Part shown: piece after piece, positions 10,601 to 24,043 of the stretch
Layout of the letters: each line of letters starts with the position of its first letter
How positions within the stretch are numbered: position 1 is the first letter of the stretch
From: Alternaria dauci
Taxonomy: Eukaryota > Ascomycota > Dothideomycetes > Pleosporales > Pleosporaceae
DNA length: 64,000 nt
NCBI RefSeq assembly: GCF_042100115.1
Contig: NC_091273.1
Coordinates: forward strand, 2,480,001 to 2,544,000
Direction of reading: 5' to 3'
Notes under the pieces: generated by a model
Told to the model about the DNA's origin: nothing
Database searches by the model: none
The model's input: only the letters and a program-made list of their open reading frames with translations
Program-made: the position numbers and the translations under genes

Positions 10601-13600
10601 TGAGGGTCTCAACTTCGAACATGATGCGAACGTTAGACGGTAAGTTGAGACGCTCTCCGTTTGGCAAGGTGAGAAGCTTGTTGTCGTCAAGCACGGAATT
10701 CAAGTTCTCGACCCACTCGGGGTCAACGTCTCCGTCGAAAACGATCCAATGGCGCTTGGTGTCCTCACCACGGAGGTTGTCGACAATCTTGCGCAGAATA
10801 CTAGTGAAAAGACCGTCGGTCCATTCGCGGGTAGTGCTGTCAAGAGTTCCATAGAGCTGCTCCTTTGACATGACCTTGGGGTCGATGACGTGACAGACGC
10901 CTTCTACACCCTCTACGGCTTGAAGAGCGGAAAGAAGCGTCCTCCAGGCAGCAGACTTTCCGGATCCGGAGCAACCTACCATCATAACACCGTGGTGCAA
11001 TTTCTGAATCTGGTAGAGTTGAATGATCTTGGTCATCCAGGAATCGCTGACCACGAGCTTCGACTCCGCGGCGCACTTGTGGATAGCCTCAGTCAGTTTG
11101 GTAAGAGGCGCAGGGATATATTCAACACCAGGGAATGACTCTTCTTGAATGGCCATCATGAGCTCAACATCAGAGCGGATGAGCTTTGGTGCCATGGTTT
11201 CGCGCAAACTCTGAATGATGATTTGAGGCTCCATGCTCGCTTCATCCAGGGTCTGTGAGTCTTGCTGAGCGGCGATACGGGCTCGCTTCAGACCACCGGA
11301 GCTAACAAGCACACTCTTCAGTGCACGAAGACCAAAGTCGTAATGGGCTTGCTTGGAAAGACCCGCTGAGCACCTGTCGAAGAATGGTACGACTTGTTTC
11401 GATAGTTCCTTGGCCTGAGAGAAACCTTGGGAGTAGAGCATAACTTCCGCAATAAGCTCCTTGTCGGGCTTGGACATGGCGACACTTCGGAAGAGCTTCT
11501 TGAGATTGTCCGGCAAGTTCGATCGACCCGCGTAACCGGGGTTCATTGTAATGAAGACACCAGTGTTGCCGTTGACCTTCAATTGACGACCAATGAGTTC
11601 GATCTGGGACTTCTCATCCTCGGCACCCTTCTTGAGACCCAACTGGATGTTCTGGATCTGCTGCGACACAGCTGAAAGAATACGCTCCTCCAAACGATTG
11701 AACTCGTCGAAACAACCCCAAGCTCCGACCTGACAGATACCAAGGAAGATACGACCCATGGCCTGGAAATCGAATGTGTCGTCACAGCAGAAGACTAGTG
11801 TGAATCGTCCAAGCTGTACACCGAGAGCCTTGACAGATTCAGTCTTACCAGTACCAGCAGGACCGTATGGTGATCCACCAAGTCGTTGGCAGAGCGCCTG
11901 GGTGAGAGTGAGGAAGCAGCGGTCGGTAAGAGGTGTGCGCACGAGGCGGTCAGCAACACCCAAGTACTCAAAACCGTAGTCGAGGACTGCGTTTGCCATC
12001 TTGATCCTCAGTCGCTGCAAGAGATCATTGCCAGGCTCGTATACATATCGCATGCACAGCAGCCACATGTGGTGGGTGGGTGAGCGAGCGCCAACCTTCT
12101 CAAGCTTGTGGATGACATCTCGCTGGTGGACGAACTCGGTGATAAGATCCTCGCACTTGCGGCGTTGGATGGGTTCAAGATCGCCCAGAACAGCCGTAGC
12201 GAGCAACTTCAGAACATTGACTTGTTTCTCATACAACTGAGGCAAGGTCGTTCCCTCCTCCGCGAGAGACTTTTCCACGGCATGAGTCCACGCAATTTGC
12301 GTTCCCAGGACGACCACCTGCGTAGGGTATTTGGCGATGTAGTCGGTGAAAGCCTGAGCATCCATCATGTCCGGTTCGATGAGCTGAGCAAACTCCTCGT
12401 AAGCTTCGAAGGTCAACTCAGCCAGCGTAGTCTTCATGTTGGCCTCTAGTGCACCCAGCCACTCGTTGATCCTAGGTGTCTTGACAAGTGAGATCTCTTT
12501 GCGGAGTGTGACCTCTTCCCCTTCCTTAGACGTAAACCCTTGGATCACGCCATCCTCGTCCGTGATAAGTCCAGAGATACCCGCGAACATCTTGCGCAAG
12601 TGTTTGGCAATACGGAGGACATCGTTGCTGTTACCGATGATTTCCAGCAGGTCTTCGTCACCAACAAAATAGAAGCGAGGGAATGACACACGCTCGCGCT
12701 CCAAGTACTCTCCAAGAGCCTTCTGGATCTTGTTCAAGAGTTCAGCGAGGCGCTCCAATGACTTCTGCACACCAGAGATGTTGAGGACTTCGAGCACGAA
12801 AGGCTGTCGCGATACCTTCTTCATGACAGACAAGAACTCAGAGTTGATGTTCTGGAAACGAGCCGACTCCATAGGCAAGAGGTGCTTGATGTCAGCATTG
12901 CCAGTGAACACACCCTCCAGGTAAACCCATTGGCGTTGTACATCAATCCATACGTCGAACAGGACATGCACGCGGTTGAGCTTGTCCTCCCAAGACGATG
13001 CTTCTTCCTCAAACTCCTTGTAATAAGGCGAGTGGCGCATAGCCTGCAACGAGTTGAGGTTCTCGCTGCACTTGGCGAAAAGGTCGTCCCATCCCCTGAT
13101 GAGACGGCACTTGTTCTGGTAGTTGACAAGCTCCAGAGCATAGTTCTGCCAGGTCTCGCGAACCTGCTTGAGGAATTCTTCAAGTGCCATCTCACCAGCC
13201 GCCTGAGTAATGACATCTCGGATGATCTTCTCGCTAGGACCAAGCTTGAGGTCCCAAACGTCACCAAGGGTCATGGATATGGCTGAGTAACGCTTGTGTG
13301 GTCTCAGGTTCTTGAAAATCCTAACCCAATGACGCTCCTTGACGGCATCAGAACGCAGCTCTGCAAGGATGGCATTCTCCTTGAGAAGTTGCTTCAGTGT
13401 AGTCTGGACATATTCGAAAGCCTGGTACTGTCGCATCCGACTAGGCATATCCTTGGTCATCTTGAGTAGGTTGTCAAGATTCTGTCGCAGCTTGCGGGGC
13501 TGGATGCTGGTCCACAACACCTCACGGAGGTCGTCGATGCTGGCCCAGATCGTGCCAAGCGCAGACCAAACAGACTTGAAGTCTTGCACTTCCTCCAGCA

Positions 13601-16600
13601 GGGTCTCCAGTGCGTTTTCCGGAGATGGTGGCAATCCAAGAGCTTCCTTGGCTTTGGAAATGTTGCTGGACTCGTTCTGCAGCTGATTGAGCTTCTGGTC
13701 AAACTTGGCCAGGATGGCGGAGGCATCAGCTGGCGCCAGGTTGCCTGCGACGGGCTTGTCTTCAGCCCACTCTCCAGTGATGTCCATGATTTTCTGGTTG
13801 ACGACCTTGTCCTCCGCAGCAATCTTGGCGCGCAAAGCATCTGCTTGATCATTCGCGATCTTGGCCTTCCTCTCCAAGACCTCGTTCAGCGTCTGCCACT
13901 CATGGTCGATTTGCTCCATCTGCAGCCAGTCAGAAGGAAACTGGTAACGTTGGCGCGCCAAAGTCGCTTGGCCCTGACGGAACGTAGAGATTTCTGGCTC
14001 CCACTCAAGGACCTTCCTCTTGCATTGCTGCACAGTGGTGATGAACGACACAGCCTGAGCAGTGGACGAGGCCTCAAGTGTCTGCATCTCGAGATCCTTG
14101 CGTGCTTTCTCAATTTGCACATACACGTCGTTCATGCGCTGGCCGAGCCTGCTAGCGAACTTGGTAAGGATTTCCTGCTGCCATTGGTCGTACTTGGCGT
14201 TGACCTTGACTTGCACTTGGTCGTAGTCGACAGTGACGTATCCGAACTGGCGACTGATATCTGAGTTGTCAAATGTAGCGCGAGTCTTACGGATCTCCTG
14301 AAGAAGCTGTAACCATCGGGAGAGATCCTCGCCAAGGATGTCGTATACGTGCTCGGACTGCAGATCCCATAGAGACTGGAATTGAAGCCACTCGTCGACA
14401 TAAGATGAGATGTCACGGAGCTTGCCCTCGACGGCGCCATAGACTTCGATCAACGAATCGGTGCATCGGCTTGGCAGGTCGGAGAATTGGCTGACAGAGG
14501 TGTCATTGGTTGCTTCAAGTCGGATCTCGTATCGTGAAGCCTTGATCTTCTGAAGAGTACAGATGATGGCGAGCCATTGCTGAAGTTGCTCAAGCCAGCT
14601 TGCCCGGGCAAACTCCACTGGCGGGCTGAGGTAGATGACTTGGTTTCGCATAGTAATCTCAAGAGTCAACCGTGCAAGAGTCGGCTTGACTTCGGGTACC
14701 TCTGTCGAGACGACTTCGCTGACAGGACGTCGTTTTCCGTCTTCTTCGTCGACATTGTTGAAGACTTCAATCCACAGAGCGATAGCTCGGCTAAGACGGA
14801 CCAATAAGATGGACTCGATGCGCGCGTTCATGTCAGACACCCAAGAAGCAAGGTTGGCGTAGCTTTCGAGGTTAAGCTGGTCAATGGACTTCTGAATGGT
14901 CTCTAGGTTTTGTTGGAAGGCCTCCTTGGTGTATGGGCAAGTCTCCAGGTCCTTTAGCGATTTCTCGACCGCAGCATTGATATTGACAAGTGTTGCGACC
15001 TTGAGTTGGAGGAGCGATGTTGTAGCCGCAAAGTCACGGACAAACTGGACATGCTTGCTCTCGCTACGAACGCTGCCACCTCCAACGGGGAAGCCAGATT
15101 GTCGGACGTGGAGATCGTAGGCGTGAACGAAAGACTCCCACTTGAGAGGAACACCTTTGCCTACGAGTGCTTGCACCTCATTAACATAGTTGTTGAGCAG
15201 AAGAGCAACCCCGCCCATCTCAGCAATGGAGCGCAGGGTCTGAGTGTAGGTACGGACGCTCTCCATGAGACTAACAGCGTATGGGTACACACGCTTGGCC
15301 TCCTTCGAGATGTTGTTGATGCCGTGAGGCACTTGGTAGCCGCGCCATGTCAGGTTGCGAACCTCCTTGAACAGCGCGATAACCTGCGCGTCGAAGTTGA
15401 CATTCAGCTCCAAGATGTTTCCTGCAGCGCGATTCCTGCTGACAAGGAAAAGACGTCCAGAGATCTGGAGTTTCCTCCTAGCCACCTCTTGAAGCCACGA
15501 CTCGAAGATCGGTCGAGTGTCGAGCTTCTTCTTGAACATACTGCTCTCAGCCTGGAGCTTCTGACCTTCAGCATGAAGCGCCCAGTCCTTACCCAGGATG
15601 TCTTCGACCTTGCCCATGTAGCTCTCCAACTGTGTTTCAATCTGTCGAGCCCAGATGACAGCGCCGGAAACTGGAGGGAAGTCGCGCAGCTGCGCCATGG
15701 CATGGGCTTCGGAGTTACCGTACTGACGCTTGAAGCGCTCATGAAGTGCCAAGATATCTTGCTTGACGTTCTCAATGAGTTGCGTCTGGTATTCGGAAAT
15801 GGCGCCCCGAATCTTCGGTCGGACGAAGAGCGGATTGAACTTGGAGAAGACGCGGAACATCTCACTGGCGGTCTTGGCGGTACCAAGACGGTCTCTTAGC
15901 CTAGCGATGATGGAGTTCTCGACACGAGAAGTACGCTCGTTGTATTTTTGCTCTGCTTGCTCGAAGAGGCGTGTGCCTTCAGGTGAGACGTCGAGCACAT
16001 CGACGTCCTTGAGAACATCGTAGGCTTCCTTGACCTCCTTTACGGCGTCCACGTCACCAATCTCCTCGATGATGACCGCCTCCTTGGCTGGGGCACTCTC
16101 GGACAAGGAAGACTGCGAACCGAGGACGTTGACTATGGTTCGCTGGAGCTGCTCGTGGTTCTTGCGGAATGTCGTGATGTAGCGAATGCGCTCTTCCGTC
16201 TCTTTGTGCCTAGCCGCAATCTTGATCGGGATGAACTTCTCGTTCCTTCGTCTCGTCACTTCACGAGCAACATTGGTGAACTCCTTGACGTTCTCCTCCC
16301 ATGTACGCCAGATGCTCTCCGCCACAGCCATGATGGCCTGGAACTCAGGGTAATCCATGTGCATGAGTGTCTTGCCGTGTAGGAGATTATGGAGCTGCTT
16401 GTCGAGGTCGCCGGAAATAGCTTCAACGAGAGGGAGCGCTCGGCGGACAGGGTAAGGGCAGATACGAAGCTTCTTGTTCATGTGGCTGAAGATGGACTGA
16501 ATCGCTTCCTGTACTGCTTGTAGTGAGGTTGAAGACAACAGCTGGTCGAGAGGAAATTCTCGCATGAGCTGGTTGTACTTCTGCACCAGATCCGTGCTCT

Positions 16601-17696
16601 CCTTGAGGCCAGTATCTGCGCTGAAACTGACAGTGGCCTGGAAACGCTTCGCATTCTTCAACACATCCAAAGTGAGCCTAACACCAGGACTACCCAGCTG
16701 CGTCTCAATGTCTTGTAGCCTCGATTCCATGGAAATCCAGAAGTTGATCTCTTGCGCTGCAGTTCCGGTGGACACATCTCGGGATGTCTTGGTGATTGTC
16801 TGTATCGACTTAATCCATCCGTTGACTGTCGACTGCAGTCCGTTGAGGAAGCTACTGTCTTGTACAATTGCGGCAGGTATAAGTTCCGGAGAGGGTTTCA
16901 CGCCACGCTGGCTAGCATCATCCAGCGCACTCTGGATAAGCGGGTGGAGAGGCAACAGCAGCTCCGGAATCTCGACATTCTGCTCGAGGTTGCCCAAACT
17001 GACAGCCAGCTCGGCAATCTTCTTCCTTGTCGCCGAGATACCCGTCCTAGCATCGTTATCGCCCTTGCTGTATTTCCCCGCCAGATCGCGCTGGCTCTTG
17101 GTGTAGGTGTCAAAGTACGGCTCGACCGCAGACTGAATGAGAGAACGAAGAAACTCATAGGGAGTGCCGTCGGGCGAAGAAGCGTTATTAGAAAGTATAA
17201 AGCCGGGCAGCGTCTGAATAAGGACCTGCTGGCTAAGGGGTATCGCGGGGTCTATGGGTATCGGTCGCTTCGAAATAACAACAAATGCTGCACAAGTAGG
17301 AGAAGCCGCAATCTCGGACGAAATGGTATAGGTAAAACGCTGGGTCGCCCCTGCTACTTGTGTCAGTCTGGACGTTCCTTCCTCTTTGTAGAAAAACTTG
17401 CCGTTTGCGCCATCCATGCCATCGATACGCGGTTCATCTGCCCGGTCTTTCACAACGTACAGCACCGACTGCCCCTCGGAGGCGAAGCGGGCGCATCGCT
17501 GCAGCGTGTCCTGTAGCTTGGTGCTAGACAGCAGACTACTGGGTGCATAGAGATCCTCTTTCGAGGCTCCCAAGCTGACGTCGAGGACCTTTTCCAGGTG
17601 GTCGACGATGATCTGGGGGTCTATCGAGGGCGGTGAGGGACTGGGTGTGCGTATGCTGCTGCCGTTGGGCGCCCCTGGGTTCAAGGGTCCCTCCAT
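4620..17696 (-). CDS. nudA: Cytoplasmic dynein 1 heavy chain
   Basis: This is the minus-end-directed microtubule motor subunit. In fungi it moves nuclei, early endosomes and the spindle with dynactin and NudF/LIS1. The product is 4358 residues, close to the 4.3-4.4 thousand usual for fungal heavy chains, so it looks complete. An N-terminal tail and linker precede the ring. P-loops occur in order: AAA1 GPAGTGKT near 1945, with Walker [12 protein letters not shown]2 GCSGSGKS near 2242; AAA3 GPPGSGKT near 2605; AAA4 GVSGSGKT near 2949, with FIMDEAN. A long Glu/Gln/Lys coiled-coil stalk follows; at its tip [12 protein letters not shown] marks the entry to the microtubule-binding domain. AAA5, AAA6 and the C-terminal domain close the protein, which ends in a Glu/Val repeat. 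The whole 13,077-base frame has no stop and needs no intron. The start MEGPLNPG is the first Met of the frame. Confidence 0.98.
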   Translation of the reverse strand: MEGPLNPGAPNGSSIRTPSPSPPSIDPQIIVDHLEKVLDVSLGASKEDLYAPSSLLSSTKLQDTLQRCARFASEGQSVLYVVKDRADEPRIDGMDGANGKFFYKEEGTSRLTQVAGATQRFTYTISSEIAASPTCAAFVVISKRPIPIDPAIPLSQQVLIQTLPGFILSNNASSPDGTPYEFLRSLIQSAVEPYFDTYTKSQRDLAGKYSKGDNDARTGISATRKKIAELAVSLGNLEQNVEIPELLLPLHPLIQSALDDASQRGVKPSPELIPAAIVQDSSFLNGLQSTVNGWIKSIQTITKTSRDVSTGTAAQEINFWISMESRLQDIETQLGSPGVRLTLDVLKNAKRFQATVSFSADTGLKESTDLVQKYNQLMREFPLDQLLSSTSLQAVQEAIQSIFSHMNKKLRICPYPVRRALPLVEAISGDLDKQLHNLLHGKTLMHMDYPEFQAIMAVAESIWRTWEENVKEFTNVAREVTRRRNEKFIPIKIAARHKETEERIRYITTFRKNHEQLQRTIVNVLGSQSSLSESAPAKEAVIIEEIGDVDAVKEVKEAYDVLKDVDVLDVSPEGTRLFEQAEQKYNERTSRVENSIIARLRDRLGTAKTASEMFRVFSKFNPLFVRPKIRGAISEYQTQLIENVKQDILALHERFKRQYGNSEAHAMAQLRDFPPVSGAVIWARQIETQLESYMGKVEDILGKDWALHAEGQKLQAESSMFKKKLDTRPIFESWLQEVARRKLQISGRLFLVSRNRAAGNILELNVNFDAQVIALFKEVRNLTWRGYQVPHGINNISKEAKRVYPYAVSLMESVRTYTQTLRSIAEMGGVALLLNNYVNEVQALVGKGVPLKWESFVHAYDLHVRQSGFPVGGGSVRSESKHVQFVRDFAATTSLLQLKVATLVNINAAVEKSLKDLETCPYTKEAFQQNLETIQKSIDQLNLESYANLASWVSDMNARIESILLVRLSRAIALWIEVFNNVDEEDGKRRPVSEVVSTEVPEVKPTLARLTLEITMRNQVIYLSPPVEFARASWLEQLQQWLAIICTLQKIKASRYEIRLEATNDTSVSQFSDLPSRCTDSLIEVYGAVEGKLRDISSYVDEWLQFQSLWDLQSEHVYDILGEDLSRWLQLLQEIRKTRATFDNSDISRQFGYVTVDYDQVQVKVNAKYDQWQQEILTKFASRLGQRMNDVYVQIEKARKDLEMQTLEASSTAQAVSFITTVQQCKRKVLEWEPEISTFRQGQATLARQRYQFPSDWLQMEQIDHEWQTLNEVLERKAKIANDQADALRAKIAAEDKVVNQKIMDITGEWAEDKPVAGNLAPADASAILAKFDQKLNQLQNESSNISKAKEALGLPPSPENALETLLEEVQDFKSVWSALGTIWASIDDLREVLWTSIQPRKLRQNLDNLLKMTKDMPSRMRQYQAFEYVQTTLKQLLKENAILAELRSDAVKERHWVRIFKNLRPHKRYSAISMTLGDVWDLKLGPSEKIIRDVITQAAGEMALEEFLKQVRETWQNYALELVNYQNKCRLIRGWDDLFAKCSENLNSLQAMRHSPYYKEFEEEASSWEDKLNRVHVLFDVWIDVQRQWVYLEGVFTGNADIKHLLPMESARFQNINSEFLSVMKKVSRQPFVLEVLNISGVQKSLERLAELLNKIQKALGEYLERERVSFPRFYFVGDEDLLEIIGNSNDVLRIAKHLRKMFAGISGLITDEDGVIQGFTSKEGEEVTLRKEISLVKTPRINEWLGALEANMKTTLAELTFEAYEEFAQLIEPDMMDAQAFTDYIAKYPTQVVVLGTQIAWTHAVEKSLAEEGTTLPQLYEKQVNVLKLLATAVLGDLEPIQRRKCEDLITEFVHQRDVIHKLEKVGARSPTHHMWLLCMRYVYEPGNDLLQRLRIKMANAVLDYGFEYLGVADRLVRTPLTDRCFLTLTQALCQRLGGSPYGPAGTGKTESVKALGVQLGRFTLVFCCDDTFDFQAMGRIFLGICQVGAWGCFDEFNRLEERILSAVSQQIQNIQLGLKKGAEDEKSQIELIGRQLKVNGNTGVFITMNPGYAGRSNLPDNLKKLFRSVAMSKPDKELIAEVMLYSQGFSQAKELSKQVVPFFDRCSAGLSKQAHYDFGLRALKSVLVSSGGLKRARIAAQQDSQTLDEASMEPQIIIQSLRETMAPKLIRSDVELMMAIQEESFPGVEYIPAPLTKLTEAIHKCAAESKLVVSDSWMTKIIQLYQIQKLHHGVMMVGCSGSGKSAAWRTLLSALQAVEGVEGVCHVIDPKVMSKEQLYGTLDSTTREWTDGLFTSILRKIVDNLRGEDTKRHWIVFDGDVDPEWVENLNSVLDDNKLLTLPNGERLNLPSNVRIMFEVETLKYATLATVSRCGMVWFSDDTVEVDMMIKNYIEHLKTIPFEDIEDDSVAPGQMSQKTMTTQGLIADFLHIKLTQDRFIEKALSMARKFKHIMEYTDIRALNTLFSLLNKACRNVLEYNVQHPDFSLEDDKMETYLAKKMLIALVWALVGDCPLMERKQFGDLIAGLTDVELPILNESTSLIDYDVKPDKPEWDTWQSQVPNVEVNTHSVTQTDVVIPTLDTVRHEDVLYSWLAEHKPLLLCGPPGSGKTMTLFSALRKLPNMQVVGLNFSSATTPDLLIKTFEQYCEYKKTLNGVQLTPTQVGRWLVIFCDEINLPAPDKYGTQRAISFLRQLVEHNGFWRTSDKTWVTLDRIQFVGACNPPTDAGRTPMGLRFLRHAPLIMVDYPGEQSLLQIYGTFNTAVLKIIPTLRGYADALTRAMVQLYAESQKRFTPDIQPHYVYSPRELTRWVRGIYEALRPLESLPIEGLVRIWAHEALRLFQDRLIAEEERQWTEECVHRIAAEHFPTIDEEKALGGPILFSNWLSKNYVPVEREQLREFVKARLRTFCEEEVDVPLILFNDVLEHVLRIDRVFRQPQGHLILIGVSGSGKTTLSRFVAWMNGLSVYQIKVHGKYSGEDFDEDLRTVLRRCGCKGEKICFIMDEANVLDSGFLERMNTLLANAEVPGLFEGDEYASLLTAIKEGAQRQGIILDSQEELYKWFTEQIVKNLHVVFTMNPPEEGLSSKAATSPALFNRCVLNWFGDWSDQALYQVSSELTQSVDLDRANYVAPDSIPVAYRGLTLPPSHRESVVNAMVAVHHSLRSKNAKLQKTQNRKMYLTPRHFLDFVAQYVKLYNEKREDLEEQQRHLNVGLEKLRETFDKVKELRASLAEKQTQLTKKDAEANEKLQRMIADQNEAEQKKAGSIKMQAQLAKDKEEIQLRQEVVENDLAAAEPAVLEAQKSVQNIKRQHLTEVRSMQNPPAGVKLALEAVCTILGHKPDSWKTIVSIVRRDDFIASIVQFDNERQMTAAHRRKMQKEYLSQEDFTFEKVNRASKACGPLVQWVSAQVTYSDILDRVGPLRAEVDQLQVELQKTEEGAKETQLLIQNLEESIGRYKTEYAALISETQAIKTEMATVQFKVDRSVRLLDSLSSERVRWEESSKSFDSQIDTIVGDVLVAAAFIAYAGYYDQQYRKALTEDWYDHLKHSGISFKPTNPFTEYLSTADDRLNWQHNGLPVDDLCTENAIILERFNRYPLIIDPSGRTTEFLQNECKDRRLTITSFLDDSFTKQLESSLRFGNPILIQDTEHLDPILNHVLNKEYQKTGGRVLIQLGKQEIDFSPAFRLYLSTRDPSANFAPDICSRTTFVNFTVTQSSLQTQTLNEVLKSERPDVDERRSNLIKMQGEFAVHLRQLEKRLLQALNESRGNILDDDRVIETLETLKKEAKDISDKVSETTGVMTEVENITKEYTVVARSCAAIFAVLEQLHHLNHFYQFSLQYFTQIFEAVLHKVRNGSTTGYAARIEQIVTELFVDAYRRTSLSLLQKDRVTFAMLLVQAAPYKMDKSHIDQILDPDLKGIDVSTETERKQEAMERASKIPMFKEELEKIEDSAWDAFLNEEMGERHVPQAWPEDLTKFDKLLRALILVKLFRVDRFVPAVERFVTEVFGKGILDASGNLGDIVKQVNAVTPVALSSSPGFDASYKVDNLVEREQVICSNIAMGSNEGAASADKAIANAATTGNWVLVKNVHLAPQWLQSLEKRLEALKPNPDFRLFLSMESSPKIPVNLLRASRVLSYEQPAGVRANMKDSLSSLAEKANKPPVEKARVYLLLSFLHAVIQERLRYAPTLGWKGFWEFNDSDYECCSFIIDTWIDTIAQGRSNIAPTKIPWEMLRILITEMYGGKIDDAEDWRILASLVDACMTPAAFEDNFKIVKDTEHSEGLELPTTTSWKEFMGWVNDLPEREPPTYLGLPANAEKLLLVGQANDMVGGLKKVLDMLDEGEQVMAEAEVEVEV

Positions 17697-18272
17697 AATT
17701 GATTGTTTATCGCGTGTGTTGCTATGAAGACATGTGGTGTGCGCTTCCAGCGGTGTAGTGGGGGACGGGGGCCGGAGAGATTGCTAGTGGTGAACAAGGA
17801 CTCGGTGCGCCGGGTGGTGATGGTGGTGGTGGTGGCTTCGTCTGAGTATATTTCCCCAGTAGGTGCACGCGAAGTAGACGCGCACGGCCGTCACACGCTT
17901 ATCCTGACTAGCGGCAGCGGCAGGGGAAGCGGAGTGATCGTCGTCTGATTGGTCCTTGAATTTGATATGTATGCAGTGCTACTGAAAGGCGTGTGAACCG
18001 GTGTAACCGTTAATTGCGTTGTATGCAGGAGCTGTTGCTGTGGTTACTTTTTGCACGTCCAGCAGCAGCTCGCTCCCACACAGCAAGCGACGAATACCGA
18101 CAGGCAATGACAGCTCACCACGTGCAGAGTAAGCTAATGTCGGCTCCACTTTCCAAGCTAACCCACCAGCTCCTTTCATCTTGGGTTTGCAAGGCTGACA
18201 CGGAGGTTTGGGCATGGCAGTCCTCACGAACGGGTGCGTGCGCCAGACTTTGACTCGGGGACACATGTACAT
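17697..18272. promoter_or_regulatory. Dynein upstream region
   Basis: These 576 bases contain the promoter of the dynein gene (transcribed leftward) and the 3' flank of the CLC gene. A GGT/GAT-rich microsatellite-like run lies near 17815-17840. No coding region is convincing. Confidence 0.45.
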
Positions 18273-21053
18273 TCATCTATCTCTCCCTCTATCTTCCAGC
18301 TCCACATCCCTGCCTCGTCCGATATTATCGTCCTCGTCATCCTCATCTCCGACGGCAAACGTCCCGTCTACTCCATCGTCTTGACTACTTTCCCTTCCGG
18401 CACCTCTCGTATCCCCAGCAGTCGCAGCCGTAGGGCTCACCAACCTGACCTCACCCACTTCCTTCAAGCCGACTTTCATTCTGACCCAGTTTATCACTGT
18501 TCTCCCCCACCTCGCCAACCTCTCCATACCCTCCTCACCATTCCCTGCGCCACCACCATGTCCACCTCCAGCCTCGACTTTAAACTGGTACTTCAAACAG
18601 TCCTTGATGGTGATGAGACCAGTCAGACGGCCGCGGTATTCAATCAAAACAACCCGTGGACCCATTTTCTTGAAGAGCTCCATGACGGTTTCGAGGGGCA
18701 GGCGAGGATGCACTGAGAGCGGCGTTGGATCGATGTAGCGGCTGAAGTCTAGTGAGGTTTGAGAAGAGGTCGTGGGTATAGAGTCAAACGTTGTGTTTGG
18801 TGTTGACGCTGCTGTCCCGCTTGCAGCCCGGGAACCGATGTTGCTGGTAGGAGATGAAGACGTAAAGTAACATTTTGCGTGACCCGGAGCCTGCTGTTCG
18901 ACTTTGGCGCGATCGATAGCATAGCGCAGTTCTGTCCGGCCGATATAGCCGACGAGTGTCTTCGTCTTTGTGTCCTCCACAATAGGGTAGCCTTGGTAAG
19001 CGTTTTCGTTCATTATACGTTCCATCTGGCGGAGTTCCATGCCTGTGGCTGGTAGGCAGACCACGCGGCTAGACATGACTTGGCTTACGGGGACACCAAA
19101 AGTGTGTTCTTCTTTGCTGTCGAGGAACGGGTAGCCGTTCAGGTATATCATGCGGTCTGCGATGCCACCGTGACCAAAACGCTCGCTGACTGCTTTTGTA
19201 ATACCCACGACGATCATTGTGGGGAGAATGTATGTCAATGCGCCAGTAATCTCGAACATGATGACCACGACACTAACCGTGATGTGCATGATACCACTAA
19301 GAGCCGCCGCAGCGCCGAGGAAGGCGTAGGTGCCGGGCGTGATGCATGCGCCATCTGGATCGCAGGCTGAGAAGAAAGCCGAGCCGGGGAAAGACTCGTG
19401 CAGAGCTTGAACGCAGATACCAATCATACGACCAAAAGCGGCGCCGATGGCCATACTGGGTACGAAGATACCAGCAGGTACTTTACACCCGAACGATATA
19501 ACGACCAATAGTGTGCGTATGACCGTTGCAATGGCAAGAGTTGCAACATTGTGCCAGCGGTGGTCCGCATCACACAGACGGTCATAGTCCTTGTCGCCCT
19601 CACACTCCTGAAACAGAATCTCCATGCTCTCCGTCATATCGATCCTTAAGAACATGTTCGGATAGCAGATAACACCAGTAATGACAGCTAGCGTGACAGC
19701 CTCGGTAATGGGGTATGCTGAAAGGTACTTCTTGCGAAAGACTTGCATCTTGAGATTCCACTTCATAACGAAAGCACCATAGAGGCCTCCAAAGACACCG
19801 ATGATGATGTAGAAGAGGATTTCAAAAAAGTGCCAGGAGCGGTCATACGAGACGTTGAACATGACAAGCTGGCCTGTTCGGAAGGGATTCATAGCCTAGA
19901 ATGCGTCAGCCTCAACATAGATCTCATATCCGCATTCGTTTAGACTTACAGCCAGGACAGCGGTAGCGACTAGCGCACAGAAATAACTCCTCCAAAGCGT
20001 CTTGAGTGGGAACTGGTTGCTCATCTCCTCCAGTGAGAAAAGCACACCTCCAATTGGACTTCCAAACGCTACGCCTACACCTGCCGCCGCGCTCGCACAC
20101 AAGATCTCTCTCGTTTTGGCCGCATTCCTTCTGTACTTGTCGAAGAACCTACTGATCACATTACCCGTACATACGGCATAATGCACACTAGGCCCTTCCT
20201 TACCGACCGACAGCCCCGACGCAATAGCCAGCGGCAAGCCTATCGACTTGATGAAGAGCGTGGTAAAGCCTAAGAAGCCCTTCATGACGAAGCCAGCAAT
20301 GATGCACTTCATCTCTGAGATACCCGAGCCAGCTGCATACGGCGCGAAGCTCTTGACCAGCCTTGCCGCGGTGAAAGAGAACAGAGCTGCGAATACGAGA
20401 TAGAGTATGTAATTCGCTGGCCAAAACCCACTCCAGCGTTTCCACTCGGGACAGCCCCCTTCAGCCCCCCAACAACAGAAATTCTCGTTGAGGTAGAAGG
20501 CCGTGGTGCAATGTCCCAGTTTGATATCACTCAGCCACTCGGTGACGATATTGAGAAACGCAGCATTAAGGCCTATCGCAGCGCCAACGAGCGTAACCAC
20601 GATCCACGCCTGTCCTGCATCGTATGCCTCAGCAATCTTCCGCCTCCATTTCCCCCGTCCGCGGCCTAGAAACACTTTCCCCGTTCTGCCATCTTTCCGC
20701 ACGCCAATGCTATCTCTTTCGCGCCGGCGCGCTTTCCGTCGGATCTGCTCGCGCGCAGCGTCTTGGACCCAGTCTATCGTCGTGAAGTCTTCATACCGCT
20801 TGATCTCTGCAATCTCTTCGACAATGGCCGCATCAGCATGTGTGGTTTCTGCAGCCTCGGGGTCATCATCGTCAAGATCGAGAGACAGCAGGGATTGGCC
20901 GGTTGTGCGCCGCCGGAGAGAAGGTGCAAAGGACGTGGAGCGTGGGGGTTGGTTGGGGCGCGAGGACGGACGGCGCGTGGACTGGGGACGGAGGGGCGTA
21001 GGCTGTTGGGCGGGTTGGCGGGCGCGTGAGCCAGAGGATGAAGACCGATTCAT
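18273..21053 (-). CDS. CLC-family chloride/proton exchanger with CBS domains
   Basis: A Gef1-type CLC protein, expected in Golgi, endosome or vacuole membranes, where it supplies chloride counter-charge for acidification. Two exons: 21053-19950 and 19895-18273. They are joined over a 54-base intron (GTAAGT...CTAG, in phase), giving 908 residues. The cytosolic N-terminus (about 1-145) is Arg/Ser/Pro-rich. CLC signatures are clear: GSGIS at 242, GKEGP at 284 with gating Glu286, and the GVLFSLEE helix with Glu342/343. Having both gating and proton glutamates points to an exchanger rather than a channel. The second exon carries the remaining helices, including a GSGIP-equivalent KVPAGIFVPSMAIGA segment, and then two CBS domains split by a Ser/Thr-rich insert. 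The last 80 residues are acidic and Arg-rich. Confidence 0.95.
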
Positions 21054-21781
21054 CGCATCGTCATTGAAGGTGTGTTTCTTCGCGTGGGAAGAGCGTAGAG
21101 GAGGGGAGGTGGTTCCGATGTTTGGAGTTTGGAGTGGCTGCGTATCATCTGGGGAGCTATCTCATGCAAGGGTCCCTCCCGTCCCAGCTCGAGATCGACA
21201 TCCCGGGAGTCCGACGTGCACCGCCACACTTGCGAAGAAGTTGACCAAGACAACTCAATTTCTTTACATTATGATTATAACATACTTTGAACGTCTTCGC
21301 TGACTTTGACATTGTCTGGTTGGTTTACATAATGCAGCGGGTTTTCCAGGGCCCAATTTACTTAGGTACAATTCAAGAAGGCCGAATCACTTTTTTGAGT
21401 ATAAGGAACGTCCACTACTCTATAAGAAAATTCACAAGTCGACACCACAACATGGGGCGAAGCTCATCTTCACCAAGTCACACCTTTATACAATTCCAAA
21501 GCTATACATCACATTTGACGCAGCAAATTCTTACTACAGATCATATTAATACCACCAGGATGTTTTTCGATACCATTCATATTTCACACAGCATACGCCT
21601 CTCCACAGCAAGCTTCGTCCCACAGCAGTCCGGCAGCACTTCGGTATTGAATTGAAAAGTTGTATTTCACTACGTCGTGACTTATACAGGGGTATCATAT
21701 GTCTAAAAACCTCAATATCTGAATCTGGTTTGCCGGCTACAACTACTTGGGGCACCTGCGCAAACTTTCGTCAAGGCATGT
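21054..21781. other. Intergenic between CLC and GMP synthase genes
   Basis: Both flanking genes run leftward, so this holds the 3' end of GMP synthase and the promoter and leader of the CLC gene. The middle part (21240-21700) is AT-rich, with no coding region that I can support. Confidence 0.45.
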
Positions 21782-23457
21782 CTACTCCATCTCGATAGTA
21801 CCGGGAGGCTTGCTGGTGACTGCAACATGTTAGTATTTGTCCAAGTGAGGTCGCATCATTCAAACTTACTGTCATACACCACACGGCAAACTCCGTTCAC
21901 TTCGTTTACAATCCTCCTGCTGACCCTCTTGAGGAACTCAAACTCAAAGGGGTACCAGTCGGCCGTCATGAAATCGCTGGTCTCAACGGCTCTCAAAGCG
22001 ATAACCTGGTCATGAACACGCTTGTCACCCATGACACCCACTGCCTTGACAGGCAGAAGCGCAGCGAACGCCTGACTGATCTTCCTGTACAGGCCCGCGG
22101 CCTTGATCTCCTCGATGAAGATGTTATCAGCCTCGCGCGCAATGCGAACTTGCTCGCGTGTGACCTCGCCCAGGATGCGGATCGCGATACCTGGACCGGG
22201 GAACGGGTGGCGCCAGACGAGATCCTCCGGGATGCCGAGCTCCTTGCCCAGTTCGCGGACCTCGTCCTTGAAAAGCTCGCGCAGAGGCTCAATGACCTTG
22301 AGCTTCATGTCCTTTGGCAGACCACCGACATTGTGGTGAGTCTTGATGGTTTGGGAAGGGCCCTTGAAGGACAGCGATTCAATGACGTCGGGGTAGAGGG
22401 TGCCCTGGAGGAGCCATTCAATTTCACCAGCCTCGGCAGATTCGTGAGCCTCTGCCTTGATCTTCTCTGCTTGCTTCTGGAAGACCTCGATAAAAGTGTT
22501 GCCGATGATCTTGCGCTTCTTCTCTGGGTCGTCAGTTACGCCCTTGAGGCGGTCGAGGAAGAGGTCGGACGCGTCGATGACGGTGAGATTGATGCCCAGA
22601 CCTTCGTCGAGCGTCTTCTTGACTTGGACGGCCTCGTTGAGTCGCAGGACGCCGTTGTCGACCATGACGGCGTGGAAGCGGTCGCCAATAGCCTCCTTCA
22701 TCAGCTTTGCAGCAACAGTCGAGTCGACACCACCGCTGACGGCACCGATGACCTGTCCCTTGTCGCCCACCAACTTCCTGATGCGTGTGATTTCCTGGTC
22801 GACGAACTTGCTCATAGTCCAATTGGTGTTGGCCTCGCAGATGTCGACGGCAAAGTTCTTCAACAGAACCTTGCCCTTCTTTGTGTGTGTAACCTCGGGG
22901 TGGAACTGAATGCCGTAGTACTTCTTGGTGCTGTGCGCAATACCCGCGAACGGCGCATTGGCAGTTGTCGCAACGGTCATGAAGTCCTGAGGCATGTGGC
23001 TCAGCTTGTCGCCGTGGCTCATCCACACCTCGAGGTCGTTGTCCAAGTCCTTGAACAGCTGATCCATGTGTCCGCCGTGACTCTCAACCTTGAGGTTTGC
23101 GTGTCCGTATTCCCTCTTCTCGCCAGCAGCTACGCCGGCGTTCTTTCCAAAGTGCCATGCCATCTCTTGTAGTCCGTAGCATATGCCCAGGATCGGGACG
23201 CCGAGATCGAAAACAGCGTGGTCGACGTGTGGTGCGCCCTCCTCGTAGACGGAGTACGGACCGCCAGAGAGAATGACGCCCTTGGGGGTGAAGGGTAGGT
23301 CCGCGATCTTGGTAGTGCATGGAAGCATCTCAGAGTAGACATTGAGTTCGCGGAGACGGCGCGTAATCAGATGCGTGTATTGGGAGCCGAAGTCGAGTAC
23401 CAAAATGGTATCGAACGTCTTGTGAGGAGGAATGGGGTCCGAGTTGTCTGTTGCCAT
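21782..23457 (-). CDS. GUA1: GMP synthase (glutamine-hydrolysing)
   Basis: Converts XMP to GMP using ATP and glutamine, the last step of de novo guanine nucleotide synthesis in the cytosol. Two exons: 23457-21870 and 21819-21782, total 541 residues. A class-I glutamine amidotransferase domain comes first, with nucleophile Cys93 in GICYG and His186/Glu188 in FHPEV. The ATP-pyrophosphatase domain follows, with the PP-loop SGGVDS at 241-246, and then the dimerisation domain. Reading through without splicing would end the protein at YDSKFE. Removing the 50-base intron (GTAAGT...CTAAC...GCAG) gives the family's usual ending, [12 protein letters not shown], from a final exon of only 38 bases. Length and motifs match the family throughout. 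It is divergent from BCP1. Confidence 0.97.
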
Positions 23458-24043
23458 GGTTGCTCTTTGCTTGGTTCTACTAGAGGGTAAGAGAGAAGTG
23501 TATGGTAAAGAAAAGGTGTGGAGGGGAAGAAGAAAGGAAGAAGATGCAATGGTGGGATGCTCGGTGACTGATTCTCACAAAATTTTAGCGGGGCAGGGTC
23601 TTGCCTAGTATCTTTATCGATTCTCTGGTACGAAGAAAGTTTGAGCCTTTAGATCAGATTTCTGCCCGAATAGAGAGAGAATATATCCAATCATCAGAAG
23701 GTAGCCTGGAGGTATACATTGTTGATATCGCTCAAGTGCAATGTTATGAATACTCGTGGATCCCTGTGTTTGTCCCTACGAGTTACATTTCAGGAAAGCG
23801 AGCGTCATTACACAAGTTCTTGACCCATGCAATTAAAATACGTTCAATTGACTAGCTATCGCCCTGGCTCATAAAAAAATATGCGACCTAACTGCAAAGC
23901 CTGCGTGGTTGAGCATGCTCTCCCAGGGCGGGGCAGAAGAATTATTCCACTGCCTATCGATAACAAACGTAGCTGCATCGCGCGCAAAGTCGCGTATCCA
24001 CTGACCTCACCAACCCTGCTCCTACTCTCCACACATCTACACA
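23458..24043. promoter_or_regulatory. Divergent promoter region, GMP synthase / BCP1
   Basis: The 586 bases separate two housekeeping genes reading away from each other, so they must hold both promoters. A pyrimidine/purine-biased stretch lies just upstream of the GMP synthase start (23470-23545). No coding region is supported. Confidence 0.5.

Noticed and set aside
22012..23172. 386-codon plus-strand frame
   Set aside because: It lies entirely antisense to GMP synthase, whose identity is certain; a codon-bias shadow.
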